DNA of 64,000 bases from Pedobacter arcticus A12 (GTDB taxonomy: Bacteria; Bacteroidota; Bacteroidia; Sphingobacteriales; Sphingobacteriaceae): contig NZ_JH947126.1 of NCBI RefSeq assembly GCF_000302595.1, positions 587,223-651,222 on the forward strand, in the 5' to 3' direction. Every line of letters starts with the position of its first letter. The stretch's first letter is position 1. The translations under genes were made by a program, and so were the position numbers. Shown in pieces: positions 50,626 through 60,174 of this stretch. The notes beneath the pieces were generated by a model, which searched no databases, had not been told where the DNA came from, and saw nothing but the letters and a program-made list of their open reading frames with translations.

Positions 50626-51486
50626 ATGAGACAACTCAAGATTACTCAATCCATCACCAACCGTGAATCACAGTCGTTAGACAAATACCTTCACGAAATT
50701 GGCAAGGTTGATCTAATTACCGCCGAAGAGGAAGTTATCCTGGCACAAAAAATCAGAGAAGGTGATCAAGCCGCTCTTGAACGTTTGACTAAAACAAATT
50801 TACGTTTCGTTGTTTCCGTAGCAAAACAATACCAAAATCAAGGCCTTACCTTGGGCGATTTAATCAATGAAGGTAACTTAGGCTTAATCAAAGCCGCAAA
50901 AAGATTTGATGAAACCAAAGGTTTCAAATTCATTTCCTATGCTGTTTGGTGGATTCGCCAATCAATTTTACAAGCCATCGCGGAACAATCACGTATCGTA
51001 CGTTTGCCGCTAAACCAAGTAGGTTCTTTAAGTAAAATTAGTAAAGCTTTCTCCAGACTAGAGCAGGAATTTGAAAGAGAACCATCTCCAGAAGAACTGG
51101 CAGACACTTTAGAAACCACTGTTGAGAAAATCTCAGACACATTGAGTAACTCTGGCCGTCACGTTTCTATGGATGCTCCTTTTGTACAGGGAGAAGAAAA
51201 CACATTGTTAGATGTTTTGGAAAATGATAATCCAAACACCGACAGTAATCTAATCGACGAGTCTTTATCAGAAGAAATCAAGCGTTCTTTATCTACTTTA
51301 ACAGAAAGAGAAAGAGAAATTATCGTTTTATTCTTCGGATTAAGCACTAATCATCCACTTTCATTAGAAGAAATTGGAGAAAAATTCAACTTAACCCGCG
51401 AACGTGTTCGTCAGATTAAAGACAAAGCATTACAAAGGTTGCGTCACACATCAAGAAGTAAAATTTTGAAATCCTATTTGGGTTAA
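50626..51486 (+). CDS. rpoD: Primary RNA polymerase sigma factor (Bacteroidota SigA/RpoD)
   Basis: 286 residues, the short form typical of Bacteroidota, lacking the long region 1.1 and the non-conserved region of E. coli RpoD. Region 1.2 ([14 protein letters not shown]), region 2 ([54 protein letters not shown]), region 3 and region 4.2 ([30 protein letters not shown]) are complete. It recognises the TTTG/TAnnTTTG promoters seen across this window. A terminator follows at 51505-51538. Confidence 0.95.
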   Translation: MRQLKITQSITNRESQSLDKYLHEIGKVDLITAEEEVILAQKIREGDQAALERLTKTNLRFVVSVAKQYQNQGLTLGDLINEGNLGLIKAAKRFDETKGFKFISYAVWWIRQSILQAIAEQSRIVRLPLNQVGSLSKISKAFSRLEQEFEREPSPEELADTLETTVEKISDTLSNSGRHVSMDAPFVQGEENTLLDVLENDNPNTDSNLIDESLSEEIKRSLSTLTEREREIIVLFFGLSTNHPLSLEEIGEKFNLTRERVRQIKDKALQRLRHTSRSKILKSYLG

Positions 51487-51504
51487 TAAAATACAACCTC
51501 TACA

Positions 51505-51538
51505 AAAAAGCATTCATCATTTGATGGATGCTTTTTTT
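51505..51538 (+). terminator. Terminator of the primary sigma factor gene
   Basis: Stem AGCATTCATC/GATGGATGCT with a 4-base loop and a following run of seven T, 20 bases after the stop codon. Confidence 0.85.
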
Positions 51539-52094
51539 GTTTTCCAAGCATGTAGTATAACCTGAGTTTTGGGTCTTGTCGAACGGGAATTCCATCACTA
51601 ATGCCTTTTCAACACAACCTCGCCTGCCCTCACCCCGGGCATCGGCATTTATTTTTTTCATTATTTGTTTATTTCTTTGTTCGGCATTCAAGAGTGCTTC
51701 GCAATTTTTTCAGCAAAAAAGTAAACAAAACCCGAGCGGAGCGAACACATGAAAGCCAATAAAAAAACAATAAACTAAATGAATAAACCCTCGACTACGC
51801 CCTTTGCTACGAAGCAAGTACTTTTACGCTCTTCATCTGTACTGCAAAGTTCTAAGGTCGAAGAATAAGGTCCACTTCAGGCTGTGCTTGGGCTAGAGTG
51901 ATTGAAAACAGACTTAATTTGCATTACTTTGGCGTATTTTATTACAAATAAACTGATAATCAATTGATTGCATACAAAATTCACGTTAGCATATCGAAAC
52001 AGCACACTGAAAACATCATTGTTGGGTTAAAAATCTTACGGCTTATAATTTGATTATTGAGCCAGAACAAGCTAGCATCGTTAATTATATCTTT
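51539..52094. other. Gene-free region between the sigma factor and smpB genes
   Basis: About 550 bases with no coding frame of convincing composition. Short GC-richer patches near 51610-51640 and 51735-51800 have no recognised structure. No repeat family of this window occurs here. Confidence 0.6.
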
Positions 52095-52102
52095 TATCTT
52101 TG
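52095..52102 (+). promoter_or_regulatory. -7 promoter element of smpB
   Basis: TATCTTTG matches the TAnnTTTG consensus exactly and lies 20 bases before the ATG at 52123. Confidence 0.55.
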
Positions 52103-52122
52103 CTGATTAGGAATTGAAAAAC

Positions 52123-52575
52123 ATGGCATCAGATATCAACATCAGAAACAAAAAAGCAAGGTTCGAATACAACCTTTTAGAAACTTTTGTTGCTGGAATA
52201 AAGTTATTAGGGACAGAGATTAAGTCTATCAGAGAAGGAAAAGCCAACATCAGTGATTCCTTTTGCACTTTCATCAATAACGAACTCTACATCAGAAACC
52301 TACATATATCTGAATACTCCCACGGTTCTTTTTACAACCACGAAGCAAAAAGAGACCGAAAACTGCTCCTCACAAAAAAAGAGATCAAAAAGCTATTGAT
52401 CAAAGGCGAAGATAAAGGCTTAACCATAATCCCTTTGAAGATATTTATCAGCGACAGGGGTTTCGCCAAAATGGAAATCGCTTTAGCACAAGGTAAAAAA
52501 GCTTTTGATAAACGTGATTCTTTAAAAGAACGTGACGTTAAAAGAGAAATGGATAAAGCGATGAAGAATTTTTAG
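52123..52575 (+). CDS. smpB: SsrA-binding protein SmpB
   Basis: 150 residues from the ATG at 52123 (MASDINIRNKKARFEYN). A TTG three codons upstream is less likely. The OB-fold core is recognisable: LLETFVAGIKLLGTEIKSIREGKANISDSF, IRNLHISEYSHGSFYNH and RDRKLLLTKKEI. The C-terminal tail is basic (KRDSLKERDVKREMDKAMKNF) and helical on the ribosome. SmpB delivers tmRNA to stalled ribosomes. A REP-like pair follows 12 bases after the stop. Confidence 0.95.
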   Translation: MASDINIRNKKARFEYNLLETFVAGIKLLGTEIKSIREGKANISDSFCTFINNELYIRNLHISEYSHGSFYNHEAKRDRKLLLTKKEIKKLLIKGEDKGLTIIPLKIFISDRGFAKMEIALAQGKKAFDKRDSLKERDVKREMDKAMKNF

Positions 52576-52586
52576 TTATAGAAAGC

Positions 52587-52620
52587 CTCACCCCCCAACC
52601 CCCTCTCCGAAGGAGAGGGG
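52587..52620 (+). repeat. REP-like palindrome, left member of the second pair
   Basis: A core CCCTCTCCGAAGGAGAGGG with a CCTCACCCCCCAACC tail. It is head-to-head with 52702-52732 at about 80 bases spacing, as at 6307-6453. Confidence 0.85.
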
Positions 52621-52701
52621 GAGCAAAGGATGTGCATAGTGGCTATTTTTTCATTGGGTTATTAATAAGTTCATTAGTCATTACCGTTAGCAGGTAACTC
52701 C

Positions 52702-52732
52702 CTCTCCTTCGGAGAGGGTTGGGGTGAGGCCT
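52702..52732 (-). repeat. REP-like palindrome, right member of the second pair
   Basis: A core CCCTCTCCTTCGGAGAGGG with a TTGGGGTGAGGC tail, ending one or two bases from the pcm stop codon. Confidence 0.85.
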
Positions 52733-52733
52733 C

Positions 52734-53390
52734 CTACCAAGCCTGATCGCCTAGCAAAGGAACAAACCTAAAGGTATCGAGTACAATTTTGTCGAAATCA
52801 TTTTCTCCCACCCTAATTACCGTCACCATTTTCTGTTCTTTCTCATCGCCTACCGGAATTACCAATATACCACCAATCTTAAGCTGGCGAAGCAATACCT
52901 GTGGAACCAAAGGTGCACCAGCAGTTACAATAATTTTATCATAGGGTGCATGATCTGCTATACCTTTAGAACCGTCGCCTAAAAAGAAATTTGGCTTATA
53001 GCCAAGATGTGGCAAAACCTGAATAGTTCTGTTAAACAGCTTCTCTTGGCGTTCAATCGTGTAAACTTTAGCACCCAACTCTAACAAAACACAGGTTTGA
53101 TAGCCACAGCCTGTTCCTATTTCCAAAATCTTATCACCTTTTTGAATATGAAGGAGTTCTGTTTGATAGGCAACGGTGTACGGATTTGAAATTGTTTGCC
53201 CCTCTCCAATCGGAAAGGCTTTATCCAAGTACGCTTGAGCCCAAAAAGTTTCATCGAAGAAATAATGACGTTTTACATTCCCTATCGCTTCAAGTACTTT
53301 TTTATCAGAAATACCTTTTTTCTGTAATTCAAGCACCAGTTTTTTCCTCGCTCCTCTTTCCCTGTAATTGTCAATATATTTGTAAGCCAT
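52734..53390 (-). CDS. pcm: Protein-L-isoaspartate O-methyltransferase
   Basis: 218 residues. The SAM-binding motif I (ILEIGTGCGYQTC, residues about 95-107) and the following VYTIERQ (motif post I) are present, as is the IVTAGAPLVPQVLL segment typical of the isoaspartyl enzymes. It repairs isomerised Asp residues in aged proteins. It is divergent from the sugar transferase gene and convergent with smpB. A REP-like hairpin touches its stop codon, in the same way as at mdh. Confidence 0.92.
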   Translation of the reverse strand: MAYKYIDNYRERGARKKLVLELQKKGISDKKVLEAIGNVKRHYFFDETFWAQAYLDKAFPIGEGQTISNPYTVAYQTELLHIQKGDKILEIGTGCGYQTCVLLELGAKVYTIERQEKLFNRTIQVLPHLGYKPNFFLGDGSKGIADHAPYDKIIVTAGAPLVPQVLLRQLKIGGILVIPVGDEKEQKMVTVIRVGENDFDKIVLDTFRFVPLLGDQAW

Positions 53391-53490
53391 TTAAGTACAA
53401 AAGTATAATCTCTAACCGATATTTGGCGTATTTTATTAGTTTTACATCCAATAACACCCATACTTATTGAATAACAGACCATTAATTTTA

Positions 53491-54858
53491 ATGATAAAAA
53501 AAACAACACTCAGTTACATAGTTTTGAATGTGGCGGGAAGTCTTTTTTTTATTTATTTAGCCCTAAGTTTTAAACTTACCCATCCTTTATCTTTTGTAAA
53601 TTATCTGATTTATTCAACAGCATTAAACTTGCTGTATTTAATGTCTGGTGTTTTTACCGATACTAAAAGAAAATCAAGATATAAAGAGTTGGTTACCACG
53701 TTAAATCAATCGCTTATTATTGCCATTGGTTTATTAATCTACAGTTACTTCTTTTATCAGAACAATAGAGTTTCAACTGATGTACCCTATGTTCTTAAAA
53801 TTGTAGGTCTGCATTTTTTTCTGATGGCTGTACTTAGGCTGGGCTACCTAAGCATCATTAAAAAGCTTATACAAAAGAAAATCATTGGTTTCAATACTTT
53901 AATTATCGGCAATAAAGCAAATGCAAAAAACATTATCGACGAAATTAATCAGCAAAAAAAATCACTTGGTTTTAATATCGTCGGCTTCTTTGATATCGAT
54001 AAAACAACAGTAAGCAATCATCAGCTTAATCTTACCGAACTTGGAAATGGCAGTTCAATACAAAATGTAATTAAAGAAAACCAAATTCAGGAAGTAATTG
54101 TTGCTATTGAAACTTCGCAACACCTACTTTTAAAATCCTTATTAGACCAACTAGAGACATGCGAGGTTACAGTACATATTATACCGGATGTGTACGACAT
54201 CGTTTCTGGCTCAGTAAAAATAAATTATCTTTTCTCTATCCCCTTAATCACCCTACACAAACAATTTATGCCTTTTTGGCAACGCATTGTTAAAACTTTT
54301 TTAGATTACTTTTTGAGCATCATTATATTAGTGGCGTTAAGTCCCCTTTATCTTTTAATAGCGCTACTGATAAAATTCACCAGCAACGGATCAATACTTT
54401 ACTCGCAAGAAAGAATTGGTAAAAACGGTAAACCTTTTAAAATCCATAAATTTAGAACCATGGTGCAAGATGCAGAAGAAAACGGGCCAGCACTTTCTAG
54501 CTACGATGATCAACGGATTACCAAAACGGGGCTTATACTACGGAGAGTTAGGTTAGATGAGTTGCCACAGTTTTTTAATGTTTTAAAAGGTGAAATGTCC
54601 ATTGTTGGCCCCAGGCCAGAAAGGCAATTTTACATCAATCAGATTTTAGAAAAAGCACCCCACTATCATCATTTACAAAAAGTATTACCAGGAATAACCT
54701 CTTGGGGGCAAGTAAAGTTTGGCTACGCCGAAAACATAGACCAGATGATCAAACGTTTAACGTTTGATATTATTTATATACAAAACAGATCTCTTGCTTT
54801 AGACTTTAAAATAATGGTTTATACAATTGTGATTATTATACAAGGAAGAGGAAAATAA
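53491..54858 (+). CDS. Polyprenyl-phosphate sugar phosphotransferase (WbaP/PglC-type)
   Basis: 455 residues from the ATG at 53491 (MIKKTTLSYIV). The frame start at 53467 is less likely. Four or five membrane helices lie in the N-terminal 130 residues, followed by a CoA-binding-like Rossmann region (about 125-200). The C-terminal bacterial sugar transferase domain has ERIGKNGKPFKIHKFRTM, RVRLDELPQFFNVLKGEMS and VGPRPER motifs. It starts undecaprenyl-linked exopolysaccharide or O-unit synthesis at the inner membrane. No complete polysaccharide cluster lies around it. Confidence 0.9.
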   Translation: MIKKTTLSYIVLNVAGSLFFIYLALSFKLTHPLSFVNYLIYSTALNLLYLMSGVFTDTKRKSRYKELVTTLNQSLIIAIGLLIYSYFFYQNNRVSTDVPYVLKIVGLHFFLMAVLRLGYLSIIKKLIQKKIIGFNTLIIGNKANAKNIIDEINQQKKSLGFNIVGFFDIDKTTVSNHQLNLTELGNGSSIQNVIKENQIQEVIVAIETSQHLLLKSLLDQLETCEVTVHIIPDVYDIVSGSVKINYLFSIPLITLHKQFMPFWQRIVKTFLDYFLSIIILVALSPLYLLIALLIKFTSNGSILYSQERIGKNGKPFKIHKFRTMVQDAEENGPALSSYDDQRITKTGLILRRVRLDELPQFFNVLKGEMSIVGPRPERQFYINQILEKAPHYHHLQKVLPGITSWGQVKFGYAENIDQMIKRLTFDIIYIQNRSLALDFKIMVYTIVIIIQGRGK

Positions 54859-54884
54859 TCTCTAATTTTGCAGAAATTCAATCA

Positions 54885-55562
54885 ATGAAAAAGCTATCCT
54901 TACTTATTTTTTTATTAGCCTCTGCTGTTACCGGTTTCGCTCAATCTCAAAGCGACTCTAATTATTCGCTAGGATTTAAATTATTATCTGTAGATGAGCA
55001 GCCAAAACTACTTAACGAGGTTAGAGACAACGCCACATTTTATACCTCGGGGCTTAACGGCTTAATGCTAAAAATCAATGATAATCAGATTTCTTACCGA
55101 TTCTCTGCACAAACGTTTAAGAAAACTGATTACACTTTCATAAACGAGTGCTCAAACTGCGAAATTGTTGAAGGCAAGTACAACTCATTAGATTTAAAAA
55201 TAGGTTTTGAACGTAGCATTTCTTACAGCAGGTTACAGCCTTTTTACGGATTAGATTTAGGTTTCAAAAAAGCGACATTTGATGGGATTTCTACCGACAA
55301 AACAAGCTCTACCTTCCGGTATAATGTAAATATAGAAAAGAATGCTATAACTGTAAACCCGTTTATTGGTCTAAAGTTTAATATTATTAGGGCTTTAACG
55401 CTTAGCGCAGAAGCTGGTTTTGATTTTATAAAAACCTACGATAAGGAAATAAAAACAACGGATACCAATATGATGATTTCAAGCAATAACTTTGACAGGT
55501 GGCAATATAATTCAAGACCTTTGGCCCAACTAAGCTTACAGTTTAATTTCGGCACAGATTAA
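54885..55562 (+). CDS. Putative outer-membrane beta-barrel protein
   Basis: 225 residues with a signal peptide (residues 1-19, LIFLLASAVTGFAQ). The mature part has alternating amphipathic strands (YSLGFKLLSV, NAITVNPFIGLKF, ALTLSAEAGFDF) and ends in a Phe-containing terminal strand (QLSLQFNFGTD), as expected for an 8-stranded barrel. It lies 26 bases after the sugar transferase gene. It is probably in the same transcript but its role is unknown. Its stop codon overlaps the priA stop by four bases. Confidence 0.65.
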   Translation: MKKLSLLIFLLASAVTGFAQSQSDSNYSLGFKLLSVDEQPKLLNEVRDNATFYTSGLNGLMLKINDNQISYRFSAQTFKKTDYTFINECSNCEIVEGKYNSLDLKIGFERSISYSRLQPFYGLDLGFKKATFDGISTDKTSSTFRYNVNIEKNAITVNPFIGLKFNIIRALTLSAEAGFDFIKTYDKEIKTTDTNMMISSNNFDRWQYNSRPLAQLSLQFNFGTD

Positions 55563-58039
55563 TAAGGATCAACATCAATAACCACAAAAACTCCTTTATT
55601 ATCTTTTGAGGCTTCAAAAACACTAACCTGCTCTTTCAGCAGGTTTTTTATTTTAATCAAGGATTGGCTTTTCCAGTCGATTTTTATGGTAATGGTTTGG
55701 ATATAATAATTACGCACTCTTGCCACTAAAGGACTGTGTGGACCTAAAACCATATCACCTAAATGGTGGCGCAACAACTTAGCAAAGCTTTCTGAGATGC
55801 GTAGCAATACACCTAAATCTTTATGTTTGATATTGAGCTGTATAATTTTAAAAAATGGCGGATACTTGAACTGTAACCGTTCAATCATTTCCTCCCGATA
55901 CATCCCTTCATAATCATTATCAACTACCTGCTGTATCACACGGTGCTTGGTATCGTAAGTTTGGATAATAACCTTACCCTGTTTGCTCCGCCTACCTGCC
56001 CGTCCCGCAACTTGTGACAACAACTGAAAACTACGCTCATAAGCTCTAAAATCCGGAAACTGAATGATACTATCCGCATTGATGATACCGATAAGCGTAA
56101 TGTTTTCAAAATCCAAACCCTTCGCAACCATTTGCGTACCAACAAGAATGGATATTTTCCGTTCCTCAAAATCATTTAAAATCACCTGATGGGCGTTTTT
56201 ATTTCTGGTAGTATCATAATCCATCCGAGCGATACTCACATCTGGCAAAATAACTTTCAGATCATCCTCAATCTTTTCTGTGCCTAAACCTTTGTATTCG
56301 ATATGTTTTGAAGCACAGGCTGGGCATTCGGTAATATTATCCTCTTTATAACCGCAATAATGGCAGTGCAATTTACCACCCGCTTTATGGTAAGTTAAAC
56401 TTACATCACAGTTGATACATTTGGGTGTATTTCCACAAGTTTTACAGATGAGTATAGGTACATAGCCTCTCCTGTTCTGAAACAGGATAACCTGTTCTTT
56501 TAAAGCAAGAGTCTCGTTTATTTTATCCAGCAAAACGCTGGTAAAGTTTTCTTTGATCAACTTTCTGTTTCGCTCTTCCGATATGCTTACCACTTCTATT
56601 TCTGGCATTTTAACGCCTCCATAGCGAGTGCTCAGTTTTACTAAGCCATATTTCTCATTTAAAGCATTAAAATAAGTTTCTAAAGATGGCGTGGCAGAGC
56701 CTAATAAAACCTTAGCATGGGTTATATTGGCCAGCACAATTGCGGCATCTCGGGCATGGTACCTTGGCGCTGGTTCAAACTGCTTAAAACTGGCTTCATG
56801 CTCTTCATCAATAATGATAAATCCCAAATCAGCGAAAGGCAAAAACACAGCAGACCTTGCTCCTAATACAATCTTGACTTCCTTATTTAAAACTTTTTGC
56901 CAGATCTCTGCCCGTTCATTATCGTTGAATTTACTATGGTAAACAATAATCTGATCTTTAAAATAAACCTTTAAACGGTCGATCATCTGCCCGGTCAACG
57001 CAATCTCCGGAAGCAGATATAAAATCTGTTTATCTTTAGCAAGGTACGCTTCAATAAGTCGGATATATATCTGCGTTTTACCCGCAGAAGTTACGCCGTG
57101 AAGCAAAACAACGGGTTTCTCCTCAAAAGACAAGTTGAGCTCGGTTAAGGCTTGCTGTTGTTCATCACTCAAAGTAAAATCAGAAATAACCGCTAAATCT
57201 TCTGAAGAAAATCTGCTGATTATTTTTCGATCAATTAAAAAAACGCCCTTATCTACCAAAGTTTTTAATATTGCTGAACTAACGCCAGAAGCTTCCATCA
57301 ATTCGGCTTTTTTAACTTCTGATTGATCTTTGGACAGTTTTAAAAATGCAAGCAAGGCATCAACTTGTTTTGGTGCTTTCTCTAATTCATTAAAAAGATA
57401 TTTTAGATTTTCTTTATCCTGATAGTTTTCATGTAAACTAACAATCGCTATTTTTTTGGGCTGAAATTTTTCTTCAATCTCTTCCAAAATAAAAACCACC
57501 TTTTTATCCAACAGTGATTTCAGAATTGGAAAAACAGATTTTTGGGCAAGAATTTTGGTGATTTCTGTAATGCTAAGCTCTTGTTTAAGCTCCAAGGCAT
57601 CCAAAATCAAAAACTCCCTATCGTTCAGTAAATTTTTATCAAAAGTATGTTGAGGGTTTAACACCACACGGGTTTCACTGGCCAGTTTCAACGCTGATGG
57701 TAAAGCGGCAGCCATAACTTCGCCCAAGGTGCACAAATAATAATCAGAAAGCCAGCGCCATAACTGCAATTGCGCATTAGTCACAATCGGGTTCTCGTCT
57801 AAAATATCTAAAAGATATTTCGCCTCATATTTGATAGGTGCTTTGGTGCCGATTGCAAAAATTATAGCGGTATAAATTTTACTTTTCCCGAATTGCACCA
57901 CCACTCGTCTGCCCTTTTCTACACGCTCATTAAGGTGTTTTGGAACACGGTAAGTATAAGTCCCCGGAATTGCCAACGGCAGCACAACCTCAACAAATAG
58001 GGTTTGTTGAAATTCATCATCAACCTCAAAATCTAACAT
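55559..58039 (-). CDS. priA: Primosomal protein N' (replication restart helicase PriA)
   Basis: 826 residues. The N-terminal 3'-DNA-binding domain (about 1-110) is followed by a circularly permuted wing. The helicase core has Walker A HGVTSAGKTQIY (a variant of GVTGSGKT), DEEH (IIIDEEHEASFKQ), and motif V/VI regions (VAGRAGR). The two zinc clusters are formed by Cys-rich stretches (ICKTCGNTPKCINCD and HCHYCG..ECPAC). It reloads the replisome at stalled forks. It overlaps the last four bases of the upstream convergent gene. DUF423 starts immediately upstream on the same strand. Confidence 0.93.
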   Translation of the reverse strand: MLDFEVDDEFQQTLFVEVVLPLAIPGTYTYRVPKHLNERVEKGRRVVVQFGKSKIYTAIIFAIGTKAPIKYEAKYLLDILDENPIVTNAQLQLWRWLSDYYLCTLGEVMAAALPSALKLASETRVVLNPQHTFDKNLLNDREFLILDALELKQELSITEITKILAQKSVFPILKSLLDKKVVFILEEIEEKFQPKKIAIVSLHENYQDKENLKYLFNELEKAPKQVDALLAFLKLSKDQSEVKKAELMEASGVSSAILKTLVDKGVFLIDRKIISRFSSEDLAVISDFTLSDEQQQALTELNLSFEEKPVVLLHGVTSAGKTQIYIRLIEAYLAKDKQILYLLPEIALTGQMIDRLKVYFKDQIIVYHSKFNDNERAEIWQKVLNKEVKIVLGARSAVFLPFADLGFIIIDEEHEASFKQFEPAPRYHARDAAIVLANITHAKVLLGSATPSLETYFNALNEKYGLVKLSTRYGGVKMPEIEVVSISEERNRKLIKENFTSVLLDKINETLALKEQVILFQNRRGYVPILICKTCGNTPKCINCDVSLTYHKAGGKLHCHYCGYKEDNITECPACASKHIEYKGLGTEKIEDDLKVILPDVSIARMDYDTTRNKNAHQVILNDFEERKISILVGTQMVAKGLDFENITLIGIINADSIIQFPDFRAYERSFQLLSQVAGRAGRRSKQGKVIIQTYDTKHRVIQQVVDNDYEGMYREEMIERLQFKYPPFFKIIQLNIKHKDLGVLLRISESFAKLLRHHLGDMVLGPHSPLVARVRNYYIQTITIKIDWKSQSLIKIKNLLKEQVSVFEASKDNKGVFVVIDVDPY

Positions 58040-58423
58040 CTACTTATCTTTTATAGCCGCAAGCAATAAACCTATCCATCCAAAAATGAATAGCAAACCA
58101 CCAAAAGGAGTTACTGGACCTATAAATTTTGTATTTATAGCAAGTACATCTTTTAACGCTATCAGATAAAGTGACCCAGAAAAAAAGATGATCCCAAAAA
58201 TGAAACAATAGGACGAAATATTGATGAGGCTATTCTTAAATCTGGCAAAAGTTGATAAAAAAAGCAAGGCCAAAGTGTGGAAAAAGTGATATTGTACCGC
58301 AGTATGCCAAGTTTCTAGCTGGCTTGCAGAAATCATACTTTTAACCACGTGAGCTCCAAAAGCCCCTAAAATGACTGCTAGAACGCCAAAAATCGCTGCT
58401 GTAATAATTATTCTCTTATTCAT
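58040..58423 (-). CDS. DUF423-family membrane protein
   Basis: 127 residues with four predicted transmembrane helices (for example IIITAAIFGVLAVILGAFGAHVV at 4-26). The conserved GAFGAH and TAVQYHFFHTLALL motifs identify the DUF423/YgdD-like family, of unknown function. It ends exactly where priA begins (stop next to start), so the two are co-transcribed. Confidence 0.88.
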   Translation of the reverse strand: MNKRIIITAAIFGVLAVILGAFGAHVVKSMISASQLETWHTAVQYHFFHTLALLFLSTFARFKNSLINISSYCFIFGIIFFSGSLYLIALKDVLAINTKFIGPVTPFGGLLFIFGWIGLLLAAIKDK

Positions 58424-58516
58424 TTCGTTGTGATGGTTCTGCTAATTTAATAAAGATGAAAGCAATTTCCAGCCTTTGCGGTAAAAATCTATTTTTGTAG
58501 CTTAGGATTTTGTGAA

Positions 58517-60124
58517 ATGAAGAAGATAATTATAATAATAAGTGCACTTTGCTTAGGAATTTTAGCCGTTACCTGGCTGTATTTTAAAAAAATAAATTCA
58601 TCAAATATATCGAACGAACAAATTTTCAATGTTATACCTAATGATGCTTCCATCATATTCGAATATAAAAACGAAGCTTATTTTTACGATATATTTAAAG
58701 ATTTTATGCTTTTCGATGATATTTTAGGTAAAAATAACCTCACTCACCTAAAAGTACTTAAGCAGATTTTTGTAGATGACGCAGCCATTAGCGAAGCGTT
58801 TACACAAAGCGACCTGTTTTTTTCTATACACCCAACCGGACAATACCTTGCAGACCTATTAATTGTTGCACCAATTGCCAACCAAAATGCAAGTGAAGCA
58901 GAAATTTTGCAGATCCTAAAAACAAAATACAAGATCAGTCAAAATCCAGAAAAAGAAAACACCATTTACCAATTGGCTTTTAGCAATAAGTCTGCATTTA
59001 GTTTTTTTGTTTACAAAAATTTAGTGGTTGGTAGTTTTGAAGAGAAACTGGTTAAAAAAAGCATTGCACAGATTGAAAAAGGTACAGAGAACACAAGCTT
59101 TAATGTTGATTTTAGTGCACAAAGAAATAAAAACTCTATTGCCAACCTTTACCTAAACTTTTCAAAAATTCGTGACTTCGCCAATCATTTTTCGGCCCGG
59201 AAAAACCCTTACGAAACCTACTTTCTAAAATCGTTTGATGCATCTGCATCCTTAAATATCAACTATCAGAAAAATGCTTTTATGTTTAGTGGAATCACCA
59301 ACCCAAATCTAAAAGCAAAAAACTACTTTAACTTATTTTTAGACCAGCAACCTGGCGTAATAACCTTGGCTAAGCGCTTACCTTTAGACGTAGCTAATTA
59401 CGCTTTGTATTATGTATCGGACTATAAAAAGTTCAAAGACGGATTAAAAGAACTATTAATCTATCAAAAAGAATTTGAGGGGTTGAATACCCAGATTTCA
59501 AATATTTCCATTAAACATGCCATTAACCTGGACAAAGAAATTATCCCCGTATTTGGTAAAGAGTTTGGCGTTTTCCAGCTTGCATCTGGAGATAATATTG
59601 GGATTATCAAAACTACAAATACCAACCGTCTGTCGTTTTTGTTATCTACAATAAGTTCTGAAGTATCTGCCGATATTAGACATTTTGACGATTCTTTTAT
59701 CTTATACAACTACTTTGGAGATCCGTTTAAACAATTTAAACGACCTTATTACACCACCATCGAAAATCATTTAATCGTGGCAAATAGTACTGTTGCTTTA
59801 ACTCGATTTGTAGCGAACTATAAGGCACAAAGGTTAATCGGTTTAACAGATAAAAATATTGATTTCCAGCAATACTTATCGAATCAAGGAAACATATTCT
59901 ATTTTATCCATAACGGTAACTCAAAAGCTATTTTCCGCTCTTTTTTAAGCAAGCCCGCCTACAAAGATTTTAGAAGTGATAATTTTAACTGGAAAGATCT
60001 TTACGGTTTTGCAATTCAATTTAGTGCAGATAAGGATAAATTTTACACCAATCTTTATATGAACCATACGCCAGAGCGTGAGGAGCTTTTACCACAAATT
60101 GACAGCACCGCATTGAAATTTTAA
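58517..60124 (+). CDS. Hypothetical membrane-anchored protein
   Basis: 535 residues. One N-terminal hydrophobic helix (residues 4-22) acts as an uncleaved anchor or signal. The rest is soluble and of mixed alpha/beta character, with no family I can name. Segments such as IPNDASIIFEYKN and GNIFYFIHNGNSKAIFR suggest a repeated two-lobed layout, since similar stretches occur near residues 40 and 450. The next gene lies 50 bases downstream on the same strand and both products are exported. A shared envelope role is possible. Confidence 0.65.
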   Translation: MKKIIIIISALCLGILAVTWLYFKKINSSNISNEQIFNVIPNDASIIFEYKNEAYFYDIFKDFMLFDDILGKNNLTHLKVLKQIFVDDAAISEAFTQSDLFFSIHPTGQYLADLLIVAPIANQNASEAEILQILKTKYKISQNPEKENTIYQLAFSNKSAFSFFVYKNLVVGSFEEKLVKKSIAQIEKGTENTSFNVDFSAQRNKNSIANLYLNFSKIRDFANHFSARKNPYETYFLKSFDASASLNINYQKNAFMFSGITNPNLKAKNYFNLFLDQQPGVITLAKRLPLDVANYALYYVSDYKKFKDGLKELLIYQKEFEGLNTQISNISIKHAINLDKEIIPVFGKEFGVFQLASGDNIGIIKTTNTNRLSFLLSTISSEVSADIRHFDDSFILYNYFGDPFKQFKRPYYTTIENHLIVANSTVALTRFVANYKAQRLIGLTDKNIDFQQYLSNQGNIFYFIHNGNSKAIFRSFLSKPAYKDFRSDNFNWKDLYGFAIQFSADKDKFYTNLYMNHTPEREELLPQIDSTALKF

Positions 60125-60174
60125 TTTATCACCTAAAAATTTCAATCTTCCGGATTAATACGATAAATTTAGGG

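Noticed and set aside
51500-51691. A 63-codon minus-strand frame after the sigma factor gene
   Set aside because: It covers the sigma-factor terminator, has unusual composition and no homology that I recognise.
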